Counted from the stretch's first letter, positions 1-12,591 are shown. The stretch is 64,000 bases of DNA from Vagococcus teuberi (GCF_001870205.1 NZ_CP017267.1:1910501-1974500); one strand, 5' to 3'. Notes: a model not told the origin generated them from the sequence alone. Numbers and translations are program-made.

Positions 1-1017
1 CGTCATTCAATCAATGGTAATGATATGCTACGTCAGTTTGCTTTTGACATCTGTGGATGTAAAGGTGATTGGTCAATGGATAGCTTTATTGATATCGAAA
101 TCGCTAAAATCCGCGAACAAGTTGGAGACAAAAAAGTCTTACTTGCTTTATCAGGTGGGGTTGACTCAAGTGTCGTTGGGGTATTATTACAACGTGCGAT
201 TGGGGATCAATTAACTTGTATCTTCGTTGACCATGGTTTATTGCGTAAAGGTGAAGCTGACCAAGTTATGGAAAGTTTAGGTGGGAAATTTGGCTTAAAC
301 ATCATTAAAGTGGACGCAAAAGATCGTTTCTTAGATAAACTAAAAGGTGTATCTGATCCTGAACAAAAACGTAAAATCATTGGTAATGAGTTTATCTACT
401 TATTTGATGATGAAGCAGCCAAACTTGATGGTATTGAATTCTTAGCGCAAGGAACACTTTACACAGATGTTATCGAAAGTGGAACTGATACAGCTGAAGT
501 GATCAAATCACATCATAACGTTGGTGGACTTCCTGAAGATATGGCGTTCAAATTAATTGAACCATTAAACACATTATTTAAAGACGAAGTTCGTGCGTTA
601 GGTACTGAACTTGGCATGCCAGACTCAATAGTATGGCGTCAACCATTCCCAGGTCCTGGATTAGGTATCCGTGTCTTAGGCGAAATTACTGAAGAAAAAT
701 TAGAAATCGTGCGTGAAAGTGACGCTATCTTACGTGAAGAAATCGCAAACGCTGGTTTAGATCGTGACATTTGGCAATACTTTACTGTTTTACCAGGTAT
801 CCGTTCTGTTGGGGTTATGGGAGACGGTCGTACTTATGACTACACTATCGGTATTCGTGCGATTACATCAATCGACGGTATGACTGCTGACTTTGCTCGT
901 ATTGATTGGGACTTACTACAAAAAATCTCAGTTCGTATCGTAAATGAAGTCGATCACGTTAACCGTATCGTGTATGATATTACAAGTAAACCACCTGCAA
1001 CTGTAGAGTGGGAATAA
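1..1017 (+). CDS. guaA: GMP synthase (glutamine-hydrolysing), 3' part
   Basis: Converts XMP to GMP with ATP and glutamine in purine synthesis (cytosolic). The window opens inside the gene; the reading frame is open from base 1, so the amidotransferase domain is mostly missing and the coding end of about 338 residues remains. The ATP-pyrophosphatase P-loop SGGVDSS lies near 154-174. The dimerisation domain follows, with [11 protein letters not shown] and the family C-terminus [10 protein letters not shown] strong terminator follows within 10 bases. The 3' end of guaA is a known integration site for genomic islands, and here it is followed by accessory genes and a recombinase remnant. Confidence 0.98.
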   Translation, partial: RHSINGNDMLRQFAFDICGCKGDWSMDSFIDIEIAKIREQVGDKKVLLALSGGVDSSVVGVLLQRAIGDQLTCIFVDHGLLRKGEADQVMESLGGKFGLNIIKVDAKDRFLDKLKGVSDPEQKRKIIGNEFIYLFDDEAAKLDGIEFLAQGTLYTDVIESGTDTAEVIKSHHNVGGLPEDMAFKLIEPLNTLFKDEVRALGTELGMPDSIVWRQPFPGPGLGIRVLGEITEEKLEIVRESDAILREEIANAGLDRDIWQYFTVLPGIRSVGVMGDGRTYDYTIGIRAITSIDGMTADFARIDWDLLQKISVRIVNEVDHVNRIVYDITSKPPATVEWE

Positions 1018-1023
1018 GAGAAA

Positions 1024-1069
1024 AGAGTCTAGAATCCTTTATTTATAAGGGGTCTAGGCTCTTTTTTTT
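1024..1069 (+). terminator. Rho-independent terminator of guaA
   Basis: Inverted repeat GAGTCTAGAATCCTT / AAGGGGTCTAGGCTC (with G-T pairs) followed by a run of T. It lies directly after the guaA stop and would separate guaA from the leftward accessory genes. Confidence 0.9.
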
Positions 1070-1102
1070 ATATTATGCAACCATTTTGCAACCAATAATC
1101 TT

Positions 1103-2200
1103 TTAATTCTGAACTAACTTAATTCCTTCTATTAATTCAATAGTTTCCATACCATCTATTCTATTATCTCTGTATTCAGGAGTTATAAACGAATCTTGCC
1201 AAAATGCAAATAATTCGTTATTCTCATTTCTTATTTCTACTACATTAGGGTACTTCTCTCTTTGATTAATCACGCCCGTATATTTATTGCGTCCCAATAT
1301 GGCGTCACTAACAATGGATATTAAAATCTCATTTGATATATTTTCTATATTTATTTTTATATAAATACGGTTTCCTCCAATAGCGGATAGTTCTTTAGCT
1401 TCCTTTATAGAATTAGATAAAACAGGATAAATATCTTTATATTTTCGAAATTTTATTTTTTTCACTAGCATTTGAAACCAATATATAAAATAACTATATA
1501 TCCTATTTTTATGGTCACTGAAGATAACTTTTTTTTCTATGTAAATCATCTCTCTAGCTAGATAAATTACAGGAATATTTAATACCCATACCAAAGGCTC
1601 TATTCCAAAGGAAATCCAAAAATCTAACGAAAAAATATCTTTCACATTTTTAAAAAATTGATCTAGTGACGTGTATATCATAAATAAACCTATACCTATC
1701 AAGAAAAAATTAAAAAACTTAGAGACAATTTTCGTATCTTCCTTTTGATTTGCGACTGCTATAAATATAGAAAGAAACGTTACAACAAATACTAATACCA
1801 TTTCCCAAACAACGGGCAAAGTATACGTTGAATTTATAAAGAGAGGAATCGTTGCTAGACTGAACAGTTCAGTTTTTTTCTCATGAAATATTTCACTAAA
1901 TTTCAATCTTTTTAAATACTCAACAATTGGAAATACTGAAAAAAGTAAAACAATTAAGTAGTCTTTTATATACCATAAAGAAATTTGCAAATCATCTTTA
2001 TATACGAAATAATAAATTATAAAGATGTACAGTAAATTAATTGAAATTATTACCATAGCAATAGGATTTAATAAAAATTTTATCGTGTATTTAATAACAT
2101 CTTTTAAAGAGTCCAGCAGATTGTTTTTTCTTCCAAATACTATAATAAGAAATAGTACAACTAAAAGCCAGTATAAAATTGCTTGTTCTCGAGTGCTCAC
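1103..2200 (-). CDS. Unknown multi-pass membrane protein
   Basis: Not recognised. 365 residues starting at GTG (the Shine-Dalgarno AAAGGAGAG sits about 6 bases upstream, which decides the start). Roughly the first 230 residues contain about six to seven hydrophobic segments: near 8-24, 45-67, 80-95, 115-150, 163-185 and 193-215. The last 130 or so residues look soluble, with alternating strand-like and charged stretches (RIYIKINIEN, EIRNENNELFAFWQDSF). The gene is strikingly AT-rich compared with guaA. It is the last gene of a leftward cluster with a small unknown protein and a phosphatase, beside a recombinase remnant, so horizontal origin is inferred. A sensor or effector membrane protein is possible, but nothing proves it. 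Confidence 0.75.
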   Translation of the reverse strand: MSTREQAILYWLLVVLFLIIVFGRKNNLLDSLKDVIKYTIKFLLNPIAMVIISINLLYIFIIYYFVYKDDLQISLWYIKDYLIVLLFSVFPIVEYLKRLKFSEIFHEKKTELFSLATIPLFINSTYTLPVVWEMVLVFVVTFLSIFIAVANQKEDTKIVSKFFNFFLIGIGLFMIYTSLDQFFKNVKDIFSLDFWISFGIEPLVWVLNIPVIYLAREMIYIEKKVIFSDHKNRIYSYFIYWFQMLVKKIKFRKYKDIYPVLSNSIKEAKELSAIGGNRIYIKINIENISNEILISIVSDAILGRNKYTGVINQREKYPNVVEIRNENNELFAFWQDSFITPEYRDNRIDGMETIELIEGIKLVQN

Positions 2201-2269
2201 TACTTACTCTCCTTTACTGCTATTTACAATAATTATACCATATGCTCATCTCATTTATTTAATCAGTTA

Positions 2270-2626
2270 TCAATCGTCCCATATATTTCCCAAACAATTT
2301 GGACACTGATAATGAATATCTGTTTTTATAACATAATTTTTCACTTGAAATGATTTAATAATTTTTTTCAAAACTTTCTTATCTGAAAGATAGCACTTAT
2401 CTATATAGATAATACTTTGATTATTTAGTTCATCAAAAATAACTCTTCCTCGAGGTACATTGATATAGTCATCTGTATCAAATTTAAAAATAAGCGAATC
2501 GAACAACTCCCAATGGTCGCTATTACTATCATATAACCCATTTAACATCCTTCCTTTTTTATAAGGTATATGATTTGCTATAATTTCACCATTACTACAA
2601 ATAAAAAAAATTCCTATTCTATTCAT
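2270..2626 (-). CDS. Unknown 118-residue protein with C-terminal CPNC motif
   Basis: Not recognised. Mostly strand-like with one charged helix (SDKKVLKKIIKSF), no signal peptide and no membrane segment. It ends in IHYQCPNCLGNIWDD. The CxxC could bind metal, but a single pair would need a partner. It reads in the same direction as the phosphatase upstream and the membrane protein downstream (26 and about 70 base gaps), so the three may form one operon. An AGAAGG sequence lies about 10 bases before the ATG. Confidence 0.6.
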   Translation of the reverse strand: MNRIGIFFICSNGEIIANHIPYKKGRMLNGLYDSNSDHWELFDSLIFKFDTDDYINVPRGRVIFDELNNQSIIYIDKCYLSDKKVLKKIIKSFQVKNYVIKTDIHYQCPNCLGNIWDD

Positions 2627-2652
2627 TGCTCCACAACCTTCTGTGAGACTAA

Positions 2653-3135
2653 TTATTCTAAACTCTTCAATTCATTCATTAGCTCCGTAGCAGTATCTTT
2701 TGTATAAGGCTTCCCAATCAATAGCCCATATACTTCAATATTCGGAAAGAATAAGGAACTATCTTTTTTATCGTTGAGTTCTTCAATATATCCAAGGCGT
2801 TTTAAAATATAATAACCAATTGCTGAGCTTCGACTAATGCCTTGCTCACAATGGAGAACAAAATTTTTGTTGGCATATTGATCTATAAATTCATCTATAA
2901 TTACTTTGTCTTTTTCAGTTAATCGATTACTACCTTCTGGCGTGCTTCGGTCTATTTCATCAGCAAACGTCCATTCATCATAAAAAGCTAAAGATAAGGT
3001 ATCTAAATATCGTTTAGAGGCAGTGTCTTTCACTGGTGGTCTATCGCCAATTCTAATGGCAACAACTTGCTCTTTTGAAATTGGGGGTATCCACTCCAAA
3101 AATTTTTTTCGGCTCATGATGGTAACTTTATCCAT
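2653..3135 (-). CDS. Dual-specificity/tyrosine phosphatase-like protein
   Basis: 160 residues with the Cys-based phosphatase signature HCEQGISRS near 94-102 (C-x5-R, catalytic Cys and Arg both present). The likely general acid is an Asp in the DEWTFADEID region. The sequence looks like bacterial proteins of the dual-specificity phosphatase fold. No secretion signal, so a cytosolic target is expected. AAGGAG lies about 10 bases before ATG; a second in-frame Met at residue 7 is an alternative. First gene of the three-gene leftward cluster and next to a decayed recombinase. The substrate is unknown. Confidence 0.8.
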   Translation of the reverse strand: MDKVTIMSRKKFLEWIPPISKEQVVAIRIGDRPPVKDTASKRYLDTLSLAFYDEWTFADEIDRSTPEGSNRLTEKDKVIIDEFIDQYANKNFVLHCEQGISRSSAIGYYILKRLGYIEELNDKKDSSLFFPNIEVYGLLIGKPYTKDTATELMNELKSLE

Positions 3136-3149
3136 TGAAAACCACTCCT

Positions 3150-3700
3150 TTACTTTCGTTTAATATACTGATTAGTAATAAGTTTTCTAGTCACATTAGC
3201 TTTTGGAATATCAATTATATTTGTTAGTTTTCTCGCTACTTCTTTATTAGCATTCTCATACAAGTGTCCATATGTTCCCAAAGTTGTTTGTATATCCTCG
3301 TGACCTAACCTATCTCGAACAACTAGTGCATTTTCACCCAAATTAACAAGGAAGTATGAGAATATCTTAGTGCATAGGCTTTAATTCTATGAACACCTGC
3401 TAGCTTAGAATGACGTGTTATTACATGATAAGTAGCACTTTTATTTGTTGGCACTCAATTATATGGTAGCACCTACTTAGAAAGAATACTTTTAGTTTGA
3501 AGATTTTTCATTGTTTCAGTAATTCAATCAATATCTTTTTCCCACTCTAATACTTAAGCCTCTCCAAAACGTAATCGAGTCATAAATAACAACCAAATTA
3601 AAACAAAACTAAAATATTCATGGTAATCTGATAATCCAAATGTTGCAATAACTTTTTCAAACTTATCTTTTGTCGAAAAACCTACTTTTTTCGACTGTAC
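3150..3700 (-). pseudogene. Decayed tyrosine recombinase (phage/ICE integrase)
   Basis: Read leftward, the pieces of a tyrosine recombinase appear in order. First FSTKDKFEKVIA...FVLIWLLFMTRLRFGEA (about 3700-3557), containing the first catalytic Arg region. Then an in-frame stop and VLEWEKDID. Then, after a gap where about 60 residues are missing, AGVHRIKAYALRYSHTSLLI. After a frameshift comes LVVRDRLGHEDIQTTLGTYGHLYENANKE with the last catalytic His and the Tyr of TYGHLY. The HDLRHSH motif has become YALRYSH. The gene cannot give an active enzyme. It shows that a mobile element once integrated here, consistent with the accessory genes between it and guaA. Confidence 0.85.
3466..3479 (+). repeat. 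14-bp direct repeat, left copy
   Basis: GTAGCACCTACTTA, identical to 4732-4745. This copy sits where the middle of the recombinase gene has been lost. Confidence 0.7.
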
Positions 3701-3824
3701 ACTAAATCGTGTTGGTAGAGTAAATTCTATCAATGTGATTTTTTGTTTTAGGCATAGAAAAAAGGGCGTTTTTATTGGTAAAATTAAGTCGTCTATAACT
3801 AACATTACAAAGGAGAATACCCCT

Positions 3825-4649
3825 ATGGATAATAATACAAGAAAACTACTCAATTTAACAGATGATTCTCTTATTTTTAATGAATATTGGTTGTCTCGCG
3901 AAGCAAGAAACAACCGCTCAGTTAACATGAAGACAGGAAGATTAGTGAATAAAGATAAAGAATGCAAGATTTATGAATTGTATCAACCCGTTAAAAACGG
4001 AATGTATCAAACCATTAGTCAATTGCCTGAAATTGAACGTCGTCCAACTTATCTGAAACTTCACAGAGAACGTTACCCTTGTAGAAACTGTGGCTCAACT
4101 TTCAGTGCTTCTACTTCTCTAGTAGATGACTATTGTAAAATTTCTAAACAACTTAAATACCAAATTGCTTTTGACTTAAAGGAGAATCGATCACGTTAAA
4201 AAAATCGCAGAATACCACAGTGTCTCTGAAAATACTGTTAAACGTGTGTTAGTGTCATTTACGAATAATCAGCAACCGAATTTTAACTTATTGCCTATGG
4301 ATCTTTGTGTAGATGAGTTACTTTCTTATAGCTCTCTATTAAAAAAACGTATCTTTTTATCCAATAATTGAATCATGATTATAGAACTAACGATTATGTC
4401 TTATTTTTATAGTGATGTTCACAAATACCTATTGAATTACCAAAGTATTGTAGAGATAAATTCAAAATATTTGGTAAGTTCTCCCAAGGGGTCATGAATA
4501 CCTTTGAATACTCTTATTCCAATAGTTTCTTAGAAGGCATTAACAATAAAATTAAAGTGATTAAACGTATGGCCTATGGTTATCGAAACTTTCTACTATT
4601 CAAACTATGTATCTTTTTGATTCAAGATCAAGTTTTTCAGGTTAAATAA
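3825..4649 (+). pseudogene. ISL3-family transposase, broken and internally deleted
   Basis: Starts at ATG after AAGGAGA. The N-terminal part is typical of the family: a zinc-finger-like section with CRNCGSTF near residue 92 and the segment CKISKQLKYQIAFDLKENRS. The frame breaks near 4190 and continues in another frame as KKIAEYHSVSENTVKRVL and LPMDLCVDELLSY. Most of the DDE core is missing. The C-terminal family end (YSNSFLEGINNKIKVIKRMAYGYRNF) is present in a third frame near 4512-4600. At about 825 bases against some 1300 usual, it is inactive. Confidence 0.85.
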
Positions 4650-4666
4650 AAACAACAAAAAAACCC

Positions 4667-4711
4667 CTCTGAAATCAACGTTTTATTGTCTTAATTTCAG
4701 AGAGTTTTTTT
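4667..4711 (+). terminator. Terminator at the end of the ISL3 remnant
   Basis: CTCTGAAAT / ATTTCAGAG stem with an 18-base loop, then a T-rich run. It follows the transposase remnant by about 20 bases. Confidence 0.8.
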
Positions 4712-4731
4712 ATTAGTCGTGCTTTTTAAAA

Positions 4732-4745
4732 GTAGCACCTACTTA
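4732..4745 (+). repeat. 14-bp direct repeat, right copy
   Basis: GTAGCACCTACTTA, second copy of 3466-3479. It overlaps the last codons and stop of the small Feo-associated gene on the other strand. Confidence 0.7.
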
Positions 4746-4876
4746 TCTGATATTGTATTTTTTATCGGACACTCCGCTGAAGAACAATCACATGTTTTTT
4801 CTTTTTTTATACCATACTTATATACAACCCTAGCTACTCCTAAAAATATAATTCCAGCTAAAATAATTGTACCCAT
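4739..4876 (-). CDS. FeoB-associated Cys-rich membrane protein
   Basis: A 45-residue gene directly downstream of feoB. One N-terminal membrane helix (GTIILAGIIFLGVARVVY) is followed by a Cys-rich tail (CDCSSAEC) and a short basic end, the hallmark of the small proteins found after feoB in Firmicutes. GGAG lies 7 bases before ATG, and the gap to feoB is 10 bases, so it is the last gene of the feo operon. The tail ends in NTISDK inside a 14-bp repeat shared with the neighbouring mobile remnant. The original C-terminus may therefore have been replaced. Role: probably helps Fe(II) transport; the mechanism is unknown. Confidence 0.85.
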   Translation of the reverse strand: MGTIILAGIIFLGVARVVYKYGIKKEKTCDCSSAECPIKNTISDK

Positions 4877-4886
4877 ACTACCACTC

Positions 4887-7031
4887 CTATAATATACTGA
4901 TACCTTCTACGCCAACCAATTTTTCTTTTTTAGGTTTCTTAGTTAGTAATACCATCATACCTATAACCAAAATACATGCTACTATCTGTCCAACACCAAA
5001 TGTACCTCCTTCAAATAGAAAGTGACCAAATTGATAAACTACTAAACTGACAACATAAGCTAGTATACATTGATAACTTATTGCAAGAGTTGTCCATCTC
5101 CAATCATTCATTTCTCGACGTATGGCCCCAATCGCAGCAAAACATGGCGCACATAATAGATTAAATAATAAAAACGAATACCCTGCAACTGGTGTTAAAC
5201 TAGCACTTAATAATGGCCAATATTCTTTTCCAGTTTCTGAGACTTCTTGCAAGTGACTATACAAAATACCAAACGTTCCTACTACATTTTCTTTAGCAAT
5301 CAATCCTGTTATCGTTGCAACGGTTGTTCTCCAATTTCCCCATCCAAGTGGTACGAAAATAAATGAAATCATTTGACCTAAAGACGCTAAAATACTTTGA
5401 TCCGTTTCTACCATTTGTCCTCTAAAGTTAAATGAAGATAAAAGCCAAATCATAACAGAACTCGCAAAAATAATCGTCCCTGCTTTTTTTACAAAAGATT
5501 TTGATCGCTCGATCATTTGTCTAAAACTATTTTTAAATCTTGGCATGTGATAATCAGGCAATTCCATAATAAATGGTGCTGTATCTCCACTAAACAATGC
5601 TGTTTTCTTTAATATAATACCTGACAAAACAATAGAACCAATTCCCACAAAATAAGCTGATGGTGCAACCCAAGAGCTATGTGGAAAAAAAGCACCTGCA
5701 ATAAGACCAATAATGGGTAATTTAGCTGAACACGGCATAAAAGTTGTGGTCATAATCGTCATACGGCGATCTTTCTCATTTTCTATTGTTCGACAAGCCA
5801 TCACTCCTGGAACACCACAACCTGTTGAAATCAACATTGGAATGAATGATTTGCCAGATAAACCAAAGCGTCTAAAAAATCGGTCCATGACAAACGCAAT
5901 ACGTGACATGTATCCACAATCTTCTAGTAAAGATAAACATAAAAATAAGACCATCAACTGTGGCAAAAATCCTAATACCGCACCTACTCCTGCAATAATT
6001 CCATCAAGAACAAGGGATTGTAGCCAAGGGGCAATAACCAGCATCTCCATTAACTTGGTGACATTATCTGGAACAATTTCTCCAAATAATACATCATTTA
6101 CCCAGTCGGTCCCGATAGTCCCAATGGTTTGAATGGATAGATAATAAACTAACCACATCACAAACGCAAAAATAGGTAAAGCTAGCCATCTATTCGTTAC
6201 TATTTTGTCGATTCGATCACTCATACTTAGTTTGTAATCCATCTCTTTCACACAACACAAACCGACAACTTGACTAATATAATTATATCGTTCATTGATA
6301 ATAATACTTTCACTATCGTCCCCAATAATTTCTTCTGTCATACTGATAATGTCTTCAATTTCTTTTTTCACGTTATCAGGCATGATGTTTCGTGAACAAA
6401 CTGTTTGATCTCTTTCAAATAACTTGATACTGTACCATCTTTTTTGATGAATTGGTATACTCTCTGGTAACAATTCGCTAATTTCAGACAAAGCCACTTC
6501 TAAGCGATTATCATATAGAGGAAAATCGGGAATTCGTCCATAAACAAATAATTTATCTATTTCTACAAGGGCATCGGTTAACCCTTCTTTTCTGGCAACA
6601 CTCATTTTTACTACAGGAACCCCTAAAGAGTATGACAATTTTTCTTCATTTAAACGAATCCCTTTTTTCTCAACGACATCCATCATATTTAATGATAGAA
6701 TCATGGGAATGCCTAATTCTAACAATTGTGTCGTTAAATAAAGATTTCTTTCTAAGTTACTTGCATCAACGATATTTAACATACCTGAAGGGTTATCTTC
6801 CACCAGATAATCGCGTGCCACCACTTCTTCTGGTGTATAAGGTGATAAGGAATAAATGCCTGGTAAATCTTGTAACACGATATCTGTATTCTTTTTTAGT
6901 TTACCTTCTTTTTTTTCTACTGTCACACCTGGCCAGTTTCCGACTGATTGATTAGATCCTGTTAATTCATTGAATAAACTCGTTTTTCCACTATTAGGAT
7001 TTCCGACCAAGGCCATTTGTTTTTTTGTCAT
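4887..7031 (-). CDS. feoB: Ferrous iron transporter FeoB
   Basis: GTP-driven Fe(II) importer of the cytoplasmic membrane, 714 residues, full length. N-terminal G domain: G1 GNPNSGKT at 10-17, the Thr in GVTVEKKEG (G2), DLPG near 55 (G3), NMMD near 115 (G4). A linker and FeoB helical domain follow. The membrane part has two Gate domains with conserved Cys motifs (STGCGVPGV and FMPCSAKLP, then LLCAPCFAA). AGAGGTG precedes ATG. feoA ends 2 bases upstream, so translation is probably coupled. Iron repression is expected from the Fur-like box before feoA. Confidence 0.97.
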   Translation of the reverse strand: MTKKQMALVGNPNSGKTSLFNELTGSNQSVGNWPGVTVEKKEGKLKKNTDIVLQDLPGIYSLSPYTPEEVVARDYLVEDNPSGMLNIVDASNLERNLYLTTQLLELGIPMILSLNMMDVVEKKGIRLNEEKLSYSLGVPVVKMSVARKEGLTDALVEIDKLFVYGRIPDFPLYDNRLEVALSEISELLPESIPIHQKRWYSIKLFERDQTVCSRNIMPDNVKKEIEDIISMTEEIIGDDSESIIINERYNYISQVVGLCCVKEMDYKLSMSDRIDKIVTNRWLALPIFAFVMWLVYYLSIQTIGTIGTDWVNDVLFGEIVPDNVTKLMEMLVIAPWLQSLVLDGIIAGVGAVLGFLPQLMVLFLCLSLLEDCGYMSRIAFVMDRFFRRFGLSGKSFIPMLISTGCGVPGVMACRTIENEKDRRMTIMTTTFMPCSAKLPIIGLIAGAFFPHSSWVAPSAYFVGIGSIVLSGIILKKTALFSGDTAPFIMELPDYHMPRFKNSFRQMIERSKSFVKKAGTIIFASSVMIWLLSSFNFRGQMVETDQSILASLGQMISFIFVPLGWGNWRTTVATITGLIAKENVVGTFGILYSHLQEVSETGKEYWPLLSASLTPVAGYSFLLFNLLCAPCFAAIGAIRREMNDWRWTTLAISYQCILAYVVSLVVYQFGHFLFEGGTFGVGQIVACILVIGMMVLLTKKPKKEKLVGVEGISIL

Positions 7032-7033
7032 AG

Positions 7034-7504
7034 CTACACCTCTTTAACTAAAATTAGTGATGCTTCTTGTTTTCTCAAGCTGAGTTCATATCCTCTAACG
7101 GTAATTTCAATCGGATCACCTAAAGGAGCATATTGTTTCACCTGAATAAGTACACCCTTTGTTAATCCCATATCCATCAACCGACGTTTTAGCGCTCCTT
7201 TTACAGTAAAATCAACCACTTGTGCATGTTTTCCAATACCAATTTCACCCAATGTTTTAAGATTGGTAGAATTTTTTTCTATATCTTCACTAACTTGGAT
7301 AAATTCTGCAATAGTATCATCTATTCCTATTTTTGTCCCTTTAAATAGAACAATAAATGGTTGATTTTTTTTATTCGATAATAAAACTATCTCTGTTCCT
7401 GGTAACAACCCCAAATTTTTTAAATGTTTCGCATGAGATTCTTGACCATTAAATGCAACAAATTGATAGACTTTATTCATTTGACAATTCTTCAATTTTT
7501 TCAT
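7034..7504 (-). CDS. feoA: FeoA protein with two tandem FeoA domains
   Basis: Cytosolic partner of FeoB. At 156 residues it is twice the usual FeoA length of about 75-80. Residues about 1-73 and 82-156 each form an SH3-like FeoA domain. The second is the more typical one (MDMGLTKGVLIQVKQYAPLGDPIEITVRGYELSLR). The first carries the matching LKNLGLLPGTEIVLL and ends in TIAEFIQV. This is an internal duplication or fusion, not two genes, because no start or stop lies between the halves. First gene of the feo operon. Confidence 0.93.
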   Translation of the reverse strand: MKKLKNCQMNKVYQFVAFNGQESHAKHLKNLGLLPGTEIVLLSNKKNQPFIVLFKGTKIGIDDTIAEFIQVSEDIEKNSTNLKTLGEIGIGKHAQVVDFTVKGALKRRLMDMGLTKGVLIQVKQYAPLGDPIEITVRGYELSLRKQEASLILVKEV

Positions 7505-7540
7505 TTTTTCACCTACGTCTATTTTTCTCCACTAACCAGA

Positions 7541-7559
7541 AATGAAAACCATTCTCATT
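7541..7559 (-). promoter_or_regulatory. Fur-like operator upstream of feoAB
   Basis: AATGAAAACCATTCTCATT is an imperfect palindrome (7 of 9 pairs). Its core TGAAAACCATTCTCA matches 11 of 14 informative positions of the 7-1-7 Fur consensus TGATAATNATTATCA. It lies about 40 bases before the feoA start, where iron repression would be expected. A DtxR-type regulator cannot be excluded. Confidence 0.65.
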
Positions 7560-7646
7560 TAATAAACTAATCATACACTCGTCAGGAATGAGCGTCAATC
7601 TATATTGTGAAAAAAATCATTTATGTTTTTTTTAATAACAAGCATA

Positions 7647-7693
7647 CAAAAAATCCTACAACATGACTACTTAAAGCAATCATGTCATAGGAT
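7647..7693 (-). terminator. Terminator of the licT-bglP-bglA operon
   Basis: ATCCTA-ACATGA / TCATGT-TAGGAT stem with a small internal loop, ending in a T run on the minus strand, just after bglA. Confidence 0.9.
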
Positions 7694-7702
7694 AATAATG
7701 AG

Positions 7703-9154
<1,452 letters not shown>

Positions 9155-9157
9155 TCA

Positions 9158-11894
<2,737 letters not shown>

Positions 11895-11923
11895 GACTAT
11901 CACTTCCTTTCTGAAAAACAAAA

Positions 11924-11983
11924 AAGCAAAACCTCAAACAAGCCGTCATCTCTATTTAGAGAACACGCCTTCGTCTGAGGTTT
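11924..11983 (-). terminator. Leader terminator controlled by LicT
   Basis: On the minus strand AAAACCTCA and TGAGGTTTT form the outer stem of a hairpin followed by a T run, immediately before licT. Its 5' arm overlaps the RAT sequence, so RAT folding and termination exclude each other. Confidence 0.88.
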
Positions 11984-12007
11984 TGCCTGCTTGACCAGTT
12001 ACAATCC
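11979..12007 (-). promoter_or_regulatory. RAT ribonucleic antiterminator site
   Basis: Minus-strand GGATTGTAACTGGTCAAGCA followed by GGCAAAACC closely matches the LicT/SacT family RAT consensus. It is placed just 5' of, and overlapping, the leader terminator. Confidence 0.9.
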
Positions 12008-12019
12008 TTATTTGACTTC

Positions 12020-12048
12020 ATCATACCATGTGTTTTTATTTGCTTCAA
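12020..12048 (-). promoter_or_regulatory. Promoter of licT-bglP-bglA
   Basis: Minus strand: TTGAAG at 12048-12043, a 17-base spacer, TATGAT at 12025-12020. The start of transcription would fall just before the RAT. Confidence 0.75.
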
Positions 12049-12131
12049 CACATTTTTAATACTTTCATACAATATTCAAACATAACTAGCAACCAAAACA
12101 TAATTAATTTTATTAGCTTCAGTAAATTAAA

Positions 12132-12205
12132 CGTCCCTGATACGATTTGAACGTACGACACCCGTCTTAGGAGGACGGTGCTCTATCCAGCTGAGCTACA
12201 GGGAC
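12132..12205 (-). tRNA. tRNA-Arg (anticodon CCT)
   Basis: Complete cloverleaf on the minus strand: acceptor GTCCCTG/CAGGGAC, D-arm GCTC/GAGC, anticodon stem CCGTC/GACGG with loop CTCCTAA (anticodon CCT, reading AGG), T-arm GTACG/CGTAT with TTCAAAT loop, discriminator G. CCA is not encoded. Confidence 0.95.
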
Positions 12206-12267
12206 ATCAAAGACATTATGATTTTCTCACTTTTATCAGTAAAAGTCTAGTCACAATATCTTGCGTA

Positions 12268-12591
12268 TTAATTTCCACCATCCATCAATTTCTCTGCATA
12301 TTCAAATACTTTAGAGCCATCCATCAATCCATAATCTGTCATATCTATATTTTTAACCGGAATATCTGAATTATTTAACGCTTGCTTGATATCATTTTTT
12401 AAATACCTAACTTGTGGGCCCAAAAGATAGACATCTGTTTGTTCATTTTGAATATCTTTTTCAACTTCTGACGCTGAGATGGCAACAATTTCTACATCTC
12501 TATCTTTCATATCCGCTGCGCGTCTCATACGATTCACTAATAAGTTAGTGCTCATTCCTGCTAAACAAACTAATACGATTCGTTTTTTCAT
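12268..12591 (-). CDS. PTS lactose/cellobiose-family EIIB
   Basis: 107 residues, a stand-alone phosphocarrier domain with the active Cys9 in the P-loop VCLAGMSTN, typical for cellobiose/lactose EIIB. GAGGGGAAGG lies just before ATG. No EIIA or EIIC of this family is nearby, so its partners must be encoded elsewhere or it serves a regulatory role. It follows the helicase gene by 21 bases and is probably co-transcribed; tRNA-Arg lies 62 bases downstream. Confidence 0.85.
   Translation of the reverse strand: MKKRIVLVCLAGMSTNLLVNRMRRAADMKDRDVEIVAISASEVEKDIQNEQTDVYLLGPQVRYLKNDIKQALNNSDIPVKNIDMTDYGLMDGSKVFEYAEKLMDGGN

Larger units (their letters stand above)
3735..4720 (+). mobile_element. Remnant of an ISL3-family insertion sequence
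   Basis: The stretch holds a broken ISL3-type transposase gene followed by a strong terminator, the usual arrangement near the end of such elements. Exact ends and terminal inverted repeats could not be fixed, so the limits are approximate. It lies between the recombinase remnant and the feo genes. Confidence 0.6.

Noticed and set aside
1000-3560. Possible att repeat: guaA end TAGAGTGGGAATAAGA against TTAGAGTGGGAAAAAGA (minus strand near 3548-3532)
   Set aside because: The second copy encodes the normal LEWEKD motif of the recombinase, so the likeness is explained by two similar coding sequences (VEWE and LEWE).
5713-6132. 139-codon rightward frame within feoB
   Set aside because: Antisense to a conserved membrane protein; the composition is the mirror of feoB codons.
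12178-12369. Rightward open frame beginning in the tRNA
   Set aside because: It overlaps tRNA-Arg and the EIIB gene on the other strand and has no ribosome site.
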